Source: Fallopia convolvulus (Eukaryota; Streptophyta; Magnoliopsida; Caryophyllales; Polygonaceae). From it: 64,000 nt of DNA. The first letter of the stretch is position 1. Each line of letters opens with the position of its first letter. A program made the translations under genes and the position numbers. This document shows, one piece after another, positions 23,150 through 34,332 of the stretch. The stretch covers positions 22,921,324 to 22,985,323 of the forward strand of contig OZ024733.1 in the NCBI GenBank assembly GCA_964016875.1, in the 5' to 3' direction. The notes under the pieces were generated by a model. That model was given only the letters and a program-made list of their open reading frames with translations, did no database searches and was not told the origin of the DNA.

Positions 23150-23840
23150 TAAAGTATTTCGCATCGACATACTATATTCTAACATGGTATCAGAGAATCC
23201 CTAGTCCAGGTTCATTTCTTGGTTTGGGTATATGGATAAAAGAGATTGAGATACTAAAAACTCTTTTAAAAATAACTTAGGTATATACCTAAAAAATTGA
23301 GATGCTAAGAACTCATTTAAATTCCAATGTGGGTTAACTATATATAAATCGATTAAGATGTTATACTCATTGAATAAGAAGAATATGGTACAAATGTTAA
23401 CCTGATCAAGTTAGTTACCACTTGCGGGGACATGTTAGATGTCCCACATCACTGGGTTAGATTGAAATTCAATACTCCCTTTGATCTAAAATAATTTTCG
23501 TTTTAGCTTTCAACATAAATATTAAGGGAAGTATTAATTGAACTCAATTTATAATATTTTTTCTCAATTGTACCACTTATTATAAATTCATCACCTTTTG
23601 AACTAGTGAATGAAAAGTTTGGATCAATGAAAACAAGTTTTAATAACAATTCTCATAACTCACCCTAATTAATTGCTTAGAAAACCAAAAATGACATGTA
23701 ATTGAAGTCAATGAAAATCCAATTGTTAAGACGAAACATATTTTAGATAGGAGAGAGTATTACTTAAGGGAGGAAGAAATTCTTACGCATTAGTTTAAGT
23801 TTTTGATTTAGAAGGTGGATCCCAACCTAAAATCTAAAAT
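23150..23840 (+). mobile_element. Small LTR-retrotransposon relic (TRIM-like)
   Basis: TTCTAACA at 23177-23184 is followed directly by TGGTATCAGAG (23185-23195), a tRNA-Met-type primer site. At 23433, after a purine-rich CTTGCGGGGACA, begins TGTTAGATGTCCCACATC, a typical start of a short plant LTR. TGTTAGA...TCTAACA are matching termini. The internal region would be only ~237 bases. The 5' LTR is too diverged to delimit, and the 3' LTR is broken by the Stowaway MITE at 23475-23757. Confidence 0.4.
23475..23757. mobile_element. Stowaway (Tc1/mariner) MITE, 283 bp
   Basis: Terminal inverted repeats of about 26 bases: CTCCCTTTGATCTAAAATAA on the left, and CTCTCTCCTATCTAAAATAT read inward from the right. 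Flanking TA dinucleotides at 23473-23474 and 23758-23759 fit the TA target duplication of this superfamily. No coding capacity. Confidence 0.85.
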
Positions 23841-24414
23841 TGTCTAAAAAACCCACTGCACCCTATTTAATATCAACCCACTGGAAATCTCTAGATAATG
23901 GTGTGTCTTCATAATTATTTTTCTTTTATTGTTTACTTATATACTTTTTCACATAAACATACGACGGAGTGCTGAGGGAGAAAAGGGTGCGATTGACCCC
24001 TTTGATCGCCGAAAACGACCATTATTACCAGGGGAGTTACACTTCAAATAGTCGGTTCCCCTTCTATGTTGGATTTGCATCTGAACTTCTTGGTCGATGC
24101 TAGGTTGGAGATGAATTTCTATGATTTTGTTTAATTTTTTAAAAACAATAAATGGGCAAAACAATAGCTTTCCCCTCCTTCATACCACCCTATTTGAGAC
24201 TTTAATCACATTAATTGTTTAATTGTTGGAAGTTTGAAAGCTCTTTTGACCAGTCACAATTCCACTCTTTGCTTGACTTAACCACCACCATGCCATCAAC
24301 AACACCATCCAACATCTGACCACCTCCTCCCCTAGTCCACTATAGGTCTTCTCAAGTCACAATTTTGGGCTTAAACATAAGCATAATTTGCTTCATACCA
24401 TACTCATTTGAGTA

Positions 24415-24840
24415 CAAGTATTGATGTTATTACCTTGTTTCTTGGACAAGGATTAAATTATCAAGGGGGTGACAAGTCCACAAAATCATTAAATAGATTA
24501 AAAAATTTGGAAGTTCTTTGTTGGTACAGTTCACGCGCGCAATCTGGATGTTTAAAAGCTATTGAAGGATAATGCACCAACAAATCACCAACTTACTTCT
24601 CCTCAAATTCAAAAGGAAATTATTGGTGCTTGTGCATCCTAGACAAAAAGTCATAATTAATGATATTGGAGATTGGTTCTTCTCTTTATTGATTGATAAA
24701 GGTCATGATATGTTTGTGAAAGAGCAAATGACTATTGTTGTAAGATAGGTAAAGAGTGATCGAGTAGTGGTGGAGTAGTTTTTTGAAGTGGTTCATGTTG
24801 TTACCTCACTATCTTTGAAAGTGGTGTTGATGAGTTTTTT
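24415..24840 (+). pseudogene. hAT transposase-like DUF4371 fragment
   Basis: Plus-strand frames broken by stops and shifts read SIDVITLFLGQGLNYQGGDK, then VINDIGDWFFSLLIDKGHDM, FVKEQMTIVVR and a VVHVVTSLSLKVVL end. This follows the DUF4371 part of plant TTF-type zinc-finger/hAT-dimerisation proteins (LLRQGLAFRGHDES...IGDSLFSILIDESRDIS..KEQM). Only the DUF4371 middle is kept, and the first catalytic Asp region (DESRD) reads DKGHD. It abuts the truncated Athila-like LTR at ~24880. Confidence 0.65.
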
Positions 24841-24879
24841 TTGTTAAACATGGGTTAGGGTTGCTCATCGGTCCAAAAT

Positions 24880-25666
24880 TGAACCAAACCATGGCCGCGG
24901 CTGCGTTAGAGGAAGAACCGCGATCGCGAAGCACTACGTCGTGATCGCGGGTTGACGTTGATCAGGATTTTTGGAATGGCTCAGTGCCGCAATCGCGAGG
25001 TTGTATGGTGGCGCGATTTCAAGTATTATTCCTTTGATTATTTCAATCTCTCTTTTGCTTATTCATTTCTTCTTGTCTGGTCAACTTGTTGAGATTGATT
25101 ATATTCTACTGCTAGGTTTTATGCTTTATCGTTGAAAAACCTGATCTTTGTAGCAAACTCATTGTTCTAGGACTCGTCACAGTAGAACAATTGAGGAAGA
25201 GAATTGATTGCATGCTAAATATTTAACTCGTTATGAATTATTTACATGTATTCGATTTATCCGTGTTCTTACTGCTAATGTCAAATTAATTCATGATCGT
25301 TTCATGTTTGTTTGATATTAAGTATTTGCATGACCAGTTGGCTTGCGAATTACATCAGATCAGGATAGGAATAATCTTAGGAAAGGAAATACTTGTTAAG
25401 AATCAATTATCAACAAATTTCATGATAAAAATGGATACTTGTGAATGAAATTATGTTCTCATTTGATAAAACCAAGTTATTTACTTGCTTTGCTTTATTA
25501 GAGTTAGAAACCAATACAAAACCCCCATTGTTAACTTATTTAGTTGATAAAGATAATAACTTTGAAATACAAGATTCTCTTGGGTTCGAACCCGACTTAT
25601 TTGATATATTGTAGTTGAGTAATAGGGATTTATCTTTGATTAGGCACGGCGACTTTAAGTCTGTGA
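24880..25666 (+). repeat. 5' LTR, truncated and internally deleted
   Basis: Aligns with the 3' LTR from about 34545 to 35575 (GAGGAAGAACCGCGATCGCGA, TTATTCCTTTGATTATTTCA, GTTGATAAAGAT and GATTAGGCACGGCGACTTTAAG blocks). The first ~210 bases of the LTR are absent. A further ~235 bases are missing after position ~25015, where the 3' LTR continues with unrelated-looking AT-rich sequence. Confidence 0.8.
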
Positions 25667-25671
25667 AATTT

Positions 25672-25692
25672 TGGCGCCGTTTTTGGGGAATC
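25672..25692 (+). other. Primer-binding site, tRNA-Asp type
   Basis: TGGCGCCGTTTTTGGGGAATC, 5 bases after the LTR end. It is the Athila-type TGGCGCCGTTGCCGGGGA site with a small mutated core. Confidence 0.8.
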
Positions 25693-25693
25693 T

Positions 25694-26454
25694 TTGTTTA
25701 TTTCTAAGTTTTTAATTTACAACCGCTTGTGTGGAACAAAGCTTATCTTCCATAACCGTGCTACTAACACATCTCTTATTCCTCTTAATTCAGAAATTGA
25801 GATGACTTTTTCCATGTTAAGGCGTAAAGCTTGTGATCTCCTTTGTGAACTAACTTTCAATCCATATCTTGTTGAGACTAAGATAATGGTTGAACAGACT
25901 TTGAGGCAGTTGACTGCCCCAAACTTGCAACAACAACGCTAGTAGTAAAATTCCCTAAGCTCGCTAAAGGTGTCAACTTTGAGCTTATATCCGAATTAAT
26001 GCACCTTTTGCCCTAATTCCATGGGCTTAGTGGAGAAGAATCCAACAAGAATCTCTCTGAATTCCATCACGTGTGTAAAAGCATGAAGCCGAAGAATGTG
26101 ACTGCAGACCAAATCAAGTTGAGGGTGTTTCCTTTCCCTTTGAAGGATATCGTCAATGACTGGTTCTATTATCTTGCTCCAGGCTCTATTGACACATTGG
26201 TCAAGATGAAGGAGGCATTCCTTGAAAAATATTTCCCCGCTACAAAGAAGAACAACCTTAAGAAGATCTTGAGCAATATTGAACAACATGCTGGTGAGAG
26301 CTTGTATGACTTCCATGAGCACTTCAAGAGGTCGTGTGCTAGTTGTCCCTATCACGGGTATTCCAATCAAGACTTGGTGCTCTATCTCTATGGAGGTTTA
26401 CTTGATGAATAAGACCGGATGGTAAATGCAGCCTATGGTGGTAGGATTTTGAAC
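25694..26454 (+). pseudogene. Athila-like gag, N-terminal part
   Basis: After an early relic ending at 25940, the frame from about 26020 reads the gag core: FHGLSGEESNKNLSEFHHVC, KNVTADQIKLRVFPFPLKD, a NDWFYYLAPGS and FLEKYFPA series, and CASCPYHGYSNQDLVLYLYGGL. Stops occur (for example TAG at 25940-25942 and TAA at 26410-26412). Gag forms the particle in which reverse transcription occurs. The frame is interrupted at 26455 by the nested MULE and resumes at 27643. Confidence 0.8.
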
Positions 26455-27632
26455 GGCTCAAAACATATACAACCCCTTGTACTTGTGCAAATTGGTCACT
26501 TAGACACCCCACCTTTGGTTTGGACCTATTGAGCACTTAAACTTAACAATTTGGACCTATTAAACACCTAGTCGAGAACAACTATGTTGAGTGTAAAGCA
26601 TGCGCATGTTGACAAAAGCCTTATATTTGCCACATAAGCCTAATATTTGCCACCTAATGCCACATAAGACCCATTTGAAGCTTAACTAAAATATTTTATC
26701 AAAAAAAAATTTAGAAAAGATGTGAAAAATTTGATGCTCCAAATTTCGCCCACATTTTTTCGCCCAAATTAGCAGTAGGGAGAAGAAGACGATGAAGGCC
26801 AATTGAGAGGATTGAAGATTCCTTTCTCTCCCTGGCAATGAGCAGAAAAAAAGAGGAATTGAAATAAATCTGAACTTTGCAACAGCGGGGTGGGGCTCGG
26901 ATTTGCAGCGACGAGAGGAGAAATTGGAGCTTTGCAATGGCGAATCTGTAGCAACGACGTGGATCTACAACAATGGCGGCGTGGATTTGCATCCCATTCT
27001 TCCCTCGGGCGTGGATCTGCATCCCATTCTTCCCTCGGGCGTGGATCTGCAGCGACAATACCATCTTGCAAGCGAACTGGAGCAACTCTGGAGCTTCTCC
27101 GTCGAATGCGCCCCATTGGTAAAGCAAAGAACTCCGTCTTCGATGTCGTCAAAGATTTCTTGTTCAAGGCCAACAATGGCGTCTCTCCCTCTCCCAAGAC
27201 GTCTTTCATCTCTCCTTCCTCCCCTATCCGAGTGATTCGGGTGTAGACAGAGGTGTAGGGCGTCGAAGGCGGGCTTAATCGCTCCGTTGATGTACAGTCG
27301 CCGCTCAAGACGAGGTAGAAGAAAGAAAGTTAGAAAAACCCTTAGAAGAGGTAGAAGAAAGAAAAACTTGAAAAAAAAAGAAAAAGGAAAATAGAAAAGA
27401 GAGATCTCAGATTTTTAGGGGGTTAGTTTTTTTTATATTAATTCCATGTCAACTAAAATAAGGGGTTCACTCGCTCAGTTGCGTTTGGTTTACACGCACA
27501 TCGCCACATCAACAATTAGGTGTTTAATATGTCCAAATTGTTAAGTTTAAGTGTTCAATAGGTCCAAACCAAAGGTGAGGTGTCTAAGTGACCAATTTGC
27601 ACAAGTATAGGGGGTTGTATATGTTTTGAGCC
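26455..27632. mobile_element. Nested MULE with long terminal inverted repeats
   Basis: 1178 bp. The left end starts GGCTCAAAACATATACAACC, and the right end is its inverse with few mismatches. The inverted repeats extend about 115 bases each. GATTTTGAAC (26445-26454) and GATTCTGAAC (27633-27642) flank it as a 9-10 bp target duplication with one mismatch, as expected for Mutator-like elements. No transposase. The interior (~26760-27310) is GC-richer than the surroundings, has a ~30-base unit repeated three times at 26972-27050, and holds a minus-strand open frame of 179 codons (27308-26769). The interior may be a captured gene fragment (Pack-MULE). Confidence 0.88.
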
Positions 27633-27642
27633 GATTCTGAAC

Positions 27643-28380
27643 AAGACACCAACTATAGCTCTTGAGATATTTTCTGAACTTTTTGAGAGTTCAAGGCAAT
27701 TTAACAAGAGGTCGAGTTCATGTGGAGTTCACGATGTTGATTCATCATCTTATGCCTTACATTTTGAAGTGACGGAGTTGAAGCATATGATGAAGAGGTT
27801 CAAGCTTCAATGAACCCCTTAACAAGTTAAAGCATGTGGGGTTTGTGTTGATGCATTCCATGCTACAAATGCTTGTCCCCAACTTTAAGAGCCACATGCT
27901 AGGGTTAATGTTGTAGTGGGTTTTTGACCTCCTAGAACTCGCTATGATCCCTACTCTAACACTTACAATCCGGTGTGGAAGGATAATATCGCCTTTAAAT
28001 ATGGGAATCAGAATCAACCTCAATACCATCAATTGGGAGGTCCGCAATAGTTCAAGCAATTGTATGCTCCTAGAGCTCAAGCACAAAATTCGAGTTCCTG
28101 CATGTTAGTTGAGGAGATGATCAAAAGCCTTGCATATACTATTGGCCAAATTAATCAAGAAATAAAAGCTAGTCTTAAGAACTTGGAGAATCAAATTGGT
28201 CAATTAGGCACTACTTTGTGTAAATTGGACGCAAGGGACTCAGGAAAATTGCCTTCCCAAATAGTGATTAACCCGAGAGAAAATGTCAATGCTATCACAT
28301 TGAGAAGTGGAAGAGAGATGGGTGCGAACACACAAGTTGAAGAAAAAAAAGACGCTTAAGTTTCGGAAAAAAGAGGATCT
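27643..28380 (+). pseudogene. Athila-like gag, C-terminal part
   Basis: Gag continues from the MULE right flank with KTPTIALEIFSELFESS in the phase of the left part. After several stops, 28060-28359 reads IKASLKNLENQIGQL, LPSQIVINPRENVNAITLRS, the conserved end of Athila gag before protease. The first palindrome cluster (from 28389) lies just after and shifts the composition to GC-rich. Confidence 0.75.
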
Positions 28381-28599
28381 CGTAGAACCGCGATCGCGGG
28401 TATTGAGCCGCGATCGTGGAACTCATACGGAACTAGACCACGACCGCTTTCATGAGTGCCATGACCGCGGTGCAAAAGAGTTGCGACCACGGGCCTCAAG
28501 CCATAATTGCGGTATTGAAGCTGAAGCCACCAACGAGTATATTCGTCCCAACTTTCCTCCACTCGGTTCTCAAAATCCAATTCCCCCTTCTCCAGATGC

Positions 28600-29304
28600 C
28601 TTAAAGGGCACTAGAAGACATGAGAATGACAAGGAGATCTTTGAAACCTTCTCTATCCCTCTACTCAAACTTGTTAAAAGTATTCCTAGATTTTCTATGT
28701 TTCTGAAGGAACTATGTACTATTAAGAGGAACCAAAAATTAAAAGGGAAACAAAAGGTGAAAGTTAGTAAGCATGTCTCCGTTGTATTTCAAAGGTGTAT
28801 GCCTAAGAAGTGTGGTGATCCAGGCATGTTCAGTATACCATGTGTTATAGGTGATACTAAAATAACCAAAGCTATGTGTGATCTTAGTGCATCTATTAAT
28901 GTGTTACCTTTTTCCTTGTATGAGTCATTAGGACTAGGACCTTTGCATGAAACTATCGTTGTTATGCAATTAGCTGATAGGGGTTGTTGAAGATGTTCTT
29001 TTTATGGTTGATAATTTCATATTCCCTGCTGATTTCTTTGTACTTGATATTGATAATGATATGAATGTCCCTCATATTCTATTTGGTAGGCCAATTTTGA
29101 AAACAACACAAACAAATGTTGATGTTAGTAAAGGAGTTATTACAATGGAATTTGATGGGGGAAATAGTTGAATTTAATATAGGTGATGCTATTAAACATA
29201 CTCATGATGAACACTCTCTTTGCTCCATTGATGTTACAGCAGGTTGGTTCCTAATAGTTGAATTTAATCCTACAAGAAAGTATGATCTACCCCAATATCT
29301 CTGA
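28600..29304 (+). pseudogene. Athila-like protease region
   Basis: Up to 28987 the frame carries FKRCMPKKCGDPG-like sequence and the active-site segment MCDLSASINVLPFSLY, where the usual D-x-GAS core has Ser for Gly. A frameshift at ~28977-28985, at a small deletion between LADR and GVVEDV, moves the frame. It continues as VEDVLFMVDNFIFPADFFVL and HILFGRPILKT. Altered active site plus frameshift make it non-functional. Confidence 0.75.
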
Positions 29305-29399
29305 TAGTCAATGGGTTAGTTGTATGCAGGTTGTGCCCAAGAAGGGTGTTATTACAGTTGTAGAGAACCCAACAAGGTGAGTTTGTTCCTACTAGAGTC

Positions 29400-30475
29400 C
29401 AAACAGGTTGGAGAGTTTGCATTGACTACGGTAAGATGAATGTGGTACTTAGAAAAGACCATTTTCCTTTGCCCTTTATTGACCAAATGTTAGAGCGTCT
29501 TTTTGGTCGTGCATACTATTGCTTTTTAGATAGCTACTCAGGTTATTTTCAAATTGAGATAGCATTAGAAGATCAAGAAAAAACGACATTTACATGTCCT
29601 TTTGGCGCTTTTGCATATTGCAGAATGCCTTTTGGATTATGTAACGCAATTGATACATAGCAACAATGTATAGTAAACATTTTTTTAGTATATAGAGAAT
29701 TTCATTCAAGTGTTTATGGATGACTTTACAGTTCATGGGCATAATTTTGATGCATGCTCAAATCACTTGTCACTTGTCCTTAAAAGATGTGTAGAAACCA
29801 ACTTGGTTCTTAATTTTGAAAAGTGTCATTTCAGGGTTGAGCAAGGCATTTTGTTAGGCCATATTATGTCATCCAAGGGTATTGAGGTCAATAAGGCGAA
29901 GATTGACCTCATTTAGTCTTTACCTTATCCTACTAATGTGCATGAAGTGCGTTCTTTTCTAGGGCATGCATGTTTCTATTCCAGGTTTATTAAGGACTTC
30001 TCAAAGATCTCATCCCCTCTGTGTGAGATTTTGAAGAAAGAGGTTACTTATGATTTTAATGAAGAGTGCAAGAAGGCATTTGATGATCTAAAAATACGCC
30101 ATACAAGTGCACCAATCACCCAAGCCCCTGACTGGTATCGCTCCTTCGAGATAATGTGTGATGTAAGTGACTATGTTGGGGGGGGGGGGGGGGAGGAGGC
30201 AGTTCTTGGACAAAAAGAAGGAAGAACATCTCAAGTGATTCAATATGCCTCCATGACTCTGAATGGAGTACAACAGAACTACTCCACCACTAAGAAGGAA
30301 TTATTGGCAATATTTTTACCTTGGAGAAATTTAGGCAATACTTGTTGGCCACCAAAGTCATAGTTTACACAGATCATGCCAAGGTTCATTATTTGTTAAT
30401 GAAAAAAGAGGTCAAGCCAAGATTAGTCTAGTAGATTATATTGCCAAGTGAATTGATTTGGAGATAAGAGACAAG
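29400..30475 (+). pseudogene. Athila-like reverse transcriptase and RNase H
   Basis: RT: VCIDYGKMNVVLRKDHFPLP (29405+), CFLDSYSGYFQIEIA, FGAFAYCRMPFGLCNA, then a shift to FMDDFTVHG at 29710, the catalytic YxDD-class box. The connection is LGHIMSSKGIEVNKAKIDLI stop, then VHEVRSFLGHACFYSRFIKDF. RNase H starts FEIMCDVSDY; its next residues are replaced by a Gly run from a poly-G tract (30179-30193). It ends near VIVYTDHAKVHYLL. At least three stops or shifts. Confidence 0.85.
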
Positions 30476-30899
30476 AAAGGAGGGGAAATTTTGATTGTTG
30501 ATCACCTAAGAAGAATTCCTTCGGAAGCAGAACAACCCGAAATCCAATTACAGATCCAAGGAACCTTTCCAAATGATACGCTCTTTCGAGTTGCTACTGA
30601 GGCAGAACCACGATTGCGGGTTCCAAACCACGATCGCAGAGCTGCAACAATGATATGGAGTTTTCTTTTCGCAGAATCGCGATCGCGGGTCCCAAACCGC
30701 GATCGCGGTACTACTGTTGTGCCATGCATTGAAAATTCTGATGAGCCGTCACCGAGTGCCTCGAGCCGCGATCGCGACATTGAGGCTGAGCATTCCAATC
30801 CTCTTAATTCTGAAGAAATCGTGCTCAAGTTGCACTCTTTCAAGAAATGGTATGCCGATCTAGTAAATTTCTCCTTTAGGGAGAGTTTCCATCTAATTT

Positions 30900-32046
30900 C
30901 ACTAAAGCTTAGAAAGACAAAGTGTGCCATGAATCAAAGTTCTATGTCTGGGATGTCCATACCTTTTGAAGCACTGTGTTGATCAAGTAATTCGACGTTG
31001 TGTCCCAAATAATGAGATACAATCTATCCTTACTTTCTTTCATTTCTTTGCATGTAAGGTCATTTTGGGACTAATAAGACTACTAGGAAGGTACTAGACG
31101 CGGGATTTTATTGGCCTCGTATTTATAGAGATGCTTATGTTTTCTGCAAAATATGTAATCATTGTCAAAGACATGAGATGCCTCAAACTCACATGATATT
31201 TTTTAAGATTTTTTTATGTTTGGGGTATTGATTTCATGAGAACTTTTTCATCCTCTTTTGGGAATTTGTATATTTTGCTTGCGGTGGACTACATTTCCAA
31301 GTGGGTGGAAGTGAAGGCCACTAGGACTGATGATTCAAAAGTAGTTACAGGTTTCCTTAAAGACAACATCTTCTCTAGGTTCGGAATCCCAAAGGCCTTG
31401 ATAAGTGATAGGGTTACTCACTTTTGTAACAAAACTATGAGGGCTCTCTTGAAGAAGTATCATTTCACTCAAAAGGTCTCTACCGCTTACCATCCCCAGA
31501 CCAATGGACAAGCTGAGGTGTCCAATGTGGAGATCAAGACAATTTGGGAGAAGATGGTGGCTCCCAATCGGAAGGATTGGAGCTTAAGGCTCAATGACGC
31601 TTTGTGGGCCTAACGTAAAACTTATAAAACTCCCATTGGGATGTCTCCCTGTCGTTTGGTCTATGTTAAAGCTTGTCACTTGCTAGTCAAATTGGAGCAT
31701 AAGGCATATTGGGTTGTCTAAAAGTCCAATTTGAGGATTGAAGAAGATGAGATGGAAGATGCAATTGCAAGAGCTAAAGGAATTGAGACTGGATGCCTAT
31801 GACAATGCATTAAACTACAAGAACAAAACAAAATCATTGCATGACAAGAACATATTGAGAAAGGACTTCAAGGCTGAAGATAAAGTCCTTCTATTCCAGT
31901 CTCATCTTGCACTCTTCCTAGGGATGCTTCGTTCTAGATGGATAGGAACATTGTGGCTCGATTTTGTCCACATGGGGTTGTGGAACTTTATGATGGGGGA
32001 TCCCATAAGGTGTTTAAAGTCAATGGAAAAAGATAGAAGAAAATAA
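30900..32046 (+). pseudogene. Athila-like integrase
   Basis: Order: VWDVHTFEALC and a VIRRCVPNNE spacer; an HHCC zinc-binding relic (KICNHCQRHEMP near 31146-31180); then the DDE core from 31236. The core shows AVDYISKWVEVKATRTDDSK, FSRFGIPKALISDR, VSTAYHPQTNGQAEVSN and KDWSLRLNDALWA, with catalytic D, D and E positions still readable. The C-terminal part (31738-32046) reads KVLLFQSHLA... RSRWIGTLW. Stops follow ALWA and occur in the C-terminal part. Confidence 0.85.
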
Positions 32047-32959
32047 CATGAGGGAGTTAGCCAATAAATTTTAGAAGAATTGGTTCTCATGCACCAAACC
32101 AAACAAAGAGGCGCTGCTCGGGAGGTAGCCTAAGGTAAGTTCTTTTCCCTTTTCTTTTGCTTTTTCTTTCGTTTTTGTTTCCTTTTTTGTTTATTGTATG
32201 TCGAACTAACTTGGAAGTTCAAGTTGCGCAGGCTAGAACAAAGGAACCGCGATCGCGGGATCCAAATTGTGGTTGTGGTACTGTTCATTCGGCAACATTT
32301 TCCTTTAAAGAAAATAATAATTTTTTTATCTTACCTGACCTCTCCCTTCTCTTCTTCTACCTTCCTTTTCTATCTTCTATCTCCCCTCTCACACTCTCCA
32401 AACCTATTCCCCTCACAAGACACAACTCTAACACACAAATTCCACAATTGTTTCTCTCTCAAATCCCTTTTTCTTGCCCTAAATCTCATTCCCATTCCAA
32501 ATCCTACATAAATTTCTACCCAAAATCCAGAAGCCCTTTTCTTTCAACCTTAAATCTCCAAATCTCCAAACCACACAACCATACATTTTAAACCACCACC
32601 TCCGGAGTCTCCTGTCACCACCAACGGCATCGCGCGCACCACAAAGTGACCCTCCTCAATCGTCCGCGACCGCAGCAATTTTAAATTAGAGACTTGTAGA
32701 CTCGTGATCGCGGGAGGTGAAGCCGCGATACTAGTATTGTTCACTAGCAACTTGTTCGGTTGTTGTGTGTTGTTCTAGCTTCTTTCCACTTATTTAATTT
32801 GCATTCTTATTTTGCAAGTTTAAGATGTCTAGATTAGTAAAGAAATTATCTTGTACTTAGAAAAAAAAAATTGGATTGAGGTGGAAAGCAAGAAGATTGT
32901 GCAAACTAAATTCTTTAATGTGGCTATGTTACGTAGACTAGTTTTGAATGTTTGTACCT

Positions 32960-33877
32960 AGCTATTACTGATTTGTGGTAGACTTGGGAGATTTCTCGAG
33001 ATGCATGCTCCTATATACCCTGAGTTTGTTAAGGATCTTGTGGCTACTTATGAACTTAGGGATATTAATCTGCATTTTCGGTTGTTGGGTAGGGAGTTTA
33101 AGATGACTAGGGAATAGTTGATTGAGCTGTTTGGTCTCACTATTAAGCCTACTAAGGGGTGGCACACTACATTTAGGAAAGAGAGCCATTTTTTTTGGTA
33201 TGAGTTCACTAGAGAGATGCCTTTTAATTCGAGTTATGGGGAGTATAATTAAAAGCTAGTACATCCATGTTTAAGGCTCACCCATAAGGTGTTGGCTATG
33301 GCGTTTTGTGACATGGAAGGGTCAAAAAATTAATTTATTTAATATGGGTATCCTTTGGTGTTTGATACCAGAAAACCCCACTGTTCCTAGGTGGATAGAT
33401 TTGTTTTTAGACAGTTTTTCCAAGGAGAAGAAGAAGGGAGGAGGCAAGATTAGCTTTGGTGGGATGATTACTTTAATTGCTTAGAGATGTATTGATATTA
33501 GTGAGATTGGACTTGCTATGCTAGGCTCTCGTACTTTTGATGAGATGCCTTTGAAGAAGTCCTACTTGCTTGATGGTTTTGTAGAGTCTGACTACATTTG
33601 GAAGTCTGGCAAGGATGGTTTTCATAGACTTGCTCTTCCTAGGGCCATGCCTTTTGGTCTTACTACTGCTAATTTTTATATTCCCGCTTATGTTGTTGAT
33701 GATGAGGAGGAGGAGGATGAGGAGATGGTTGGGCCTAAGTATGGGGGAGTTGCTCAAGAAGGGGCTTGGGATGCTGCTGTTGGAGCATCGAGTTATGGAG
33801 TTGCTGGTACTTCTAGTTGGGATTCTGCTTGGCAGACTCGTATGTTTGCAAAGATGGAGCGTCGTTCTCTAGCATAG
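32960..33877 (+). pseudogene. Post-pol ORF relic of the Athila-like element
   Basis: Plus-strand frames with stops read PIYPEFVKDLVATYELRD, EFKMTRE stop LIELFGLTIKP, WYEFTREMPFNSSYGEYN, then an open stretch 33518-33877 ending in an acidic DDEEEEDEEM segment. This resembles the extra ORF (ATHILA ORF-1 type) carried by this lineage. Its function is unknown. Similarity was judged by eye. Confidence 0.5.
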
Positions 33878-34315
33878 AGAGATATGGCTACACAACAGGC
33901 TTCTATGACGTTCTCCCTTGAGTCCATTCAACGGACCCAGGAGAGACAGGAGGAGTTCTTCAAGGGCATGTGGCTCGATTGTCCTCACTACCCACCACTA
34001 GGATCATCTTAGTGATTCTTCTATTTCATTTCCCTTTACTTTATTCCTTTAGTTTTATTGAGGATAATGAAAGGTTTAAGTATGGGGGATGGAATAACCA
34101 TTAGTGTTATGCATGTACAATTGCATTTTATTTAAGCAGTTGTTTAATTTCATTTCAGCAGTTGTATCATGTTCATTCTTACTTGGGTTCGGGTTGTGAG
34201 CTTTGATTGAGTTTTTTTGAGTTTTAGGTCATACTCCTGTGTTACTGTATGTAGACCTTTGAATTTGTGTTGATTGCTAGATTTTATTTTGAGCTTACTC
34301 TAGGACAAACAAGGT

Positions 34316-34332
34316 CTAAGTATGGTAGAGTT
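34316..34332 (+). other. Polypurine tract region
   Basis: TCTAAGTATGGTAGAGTT directly precedes the 3' LTR start TGATACAC. It fits the AAGTATGGGGGAGTT tract of Athila elements with decay. Confidence 0.6.
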
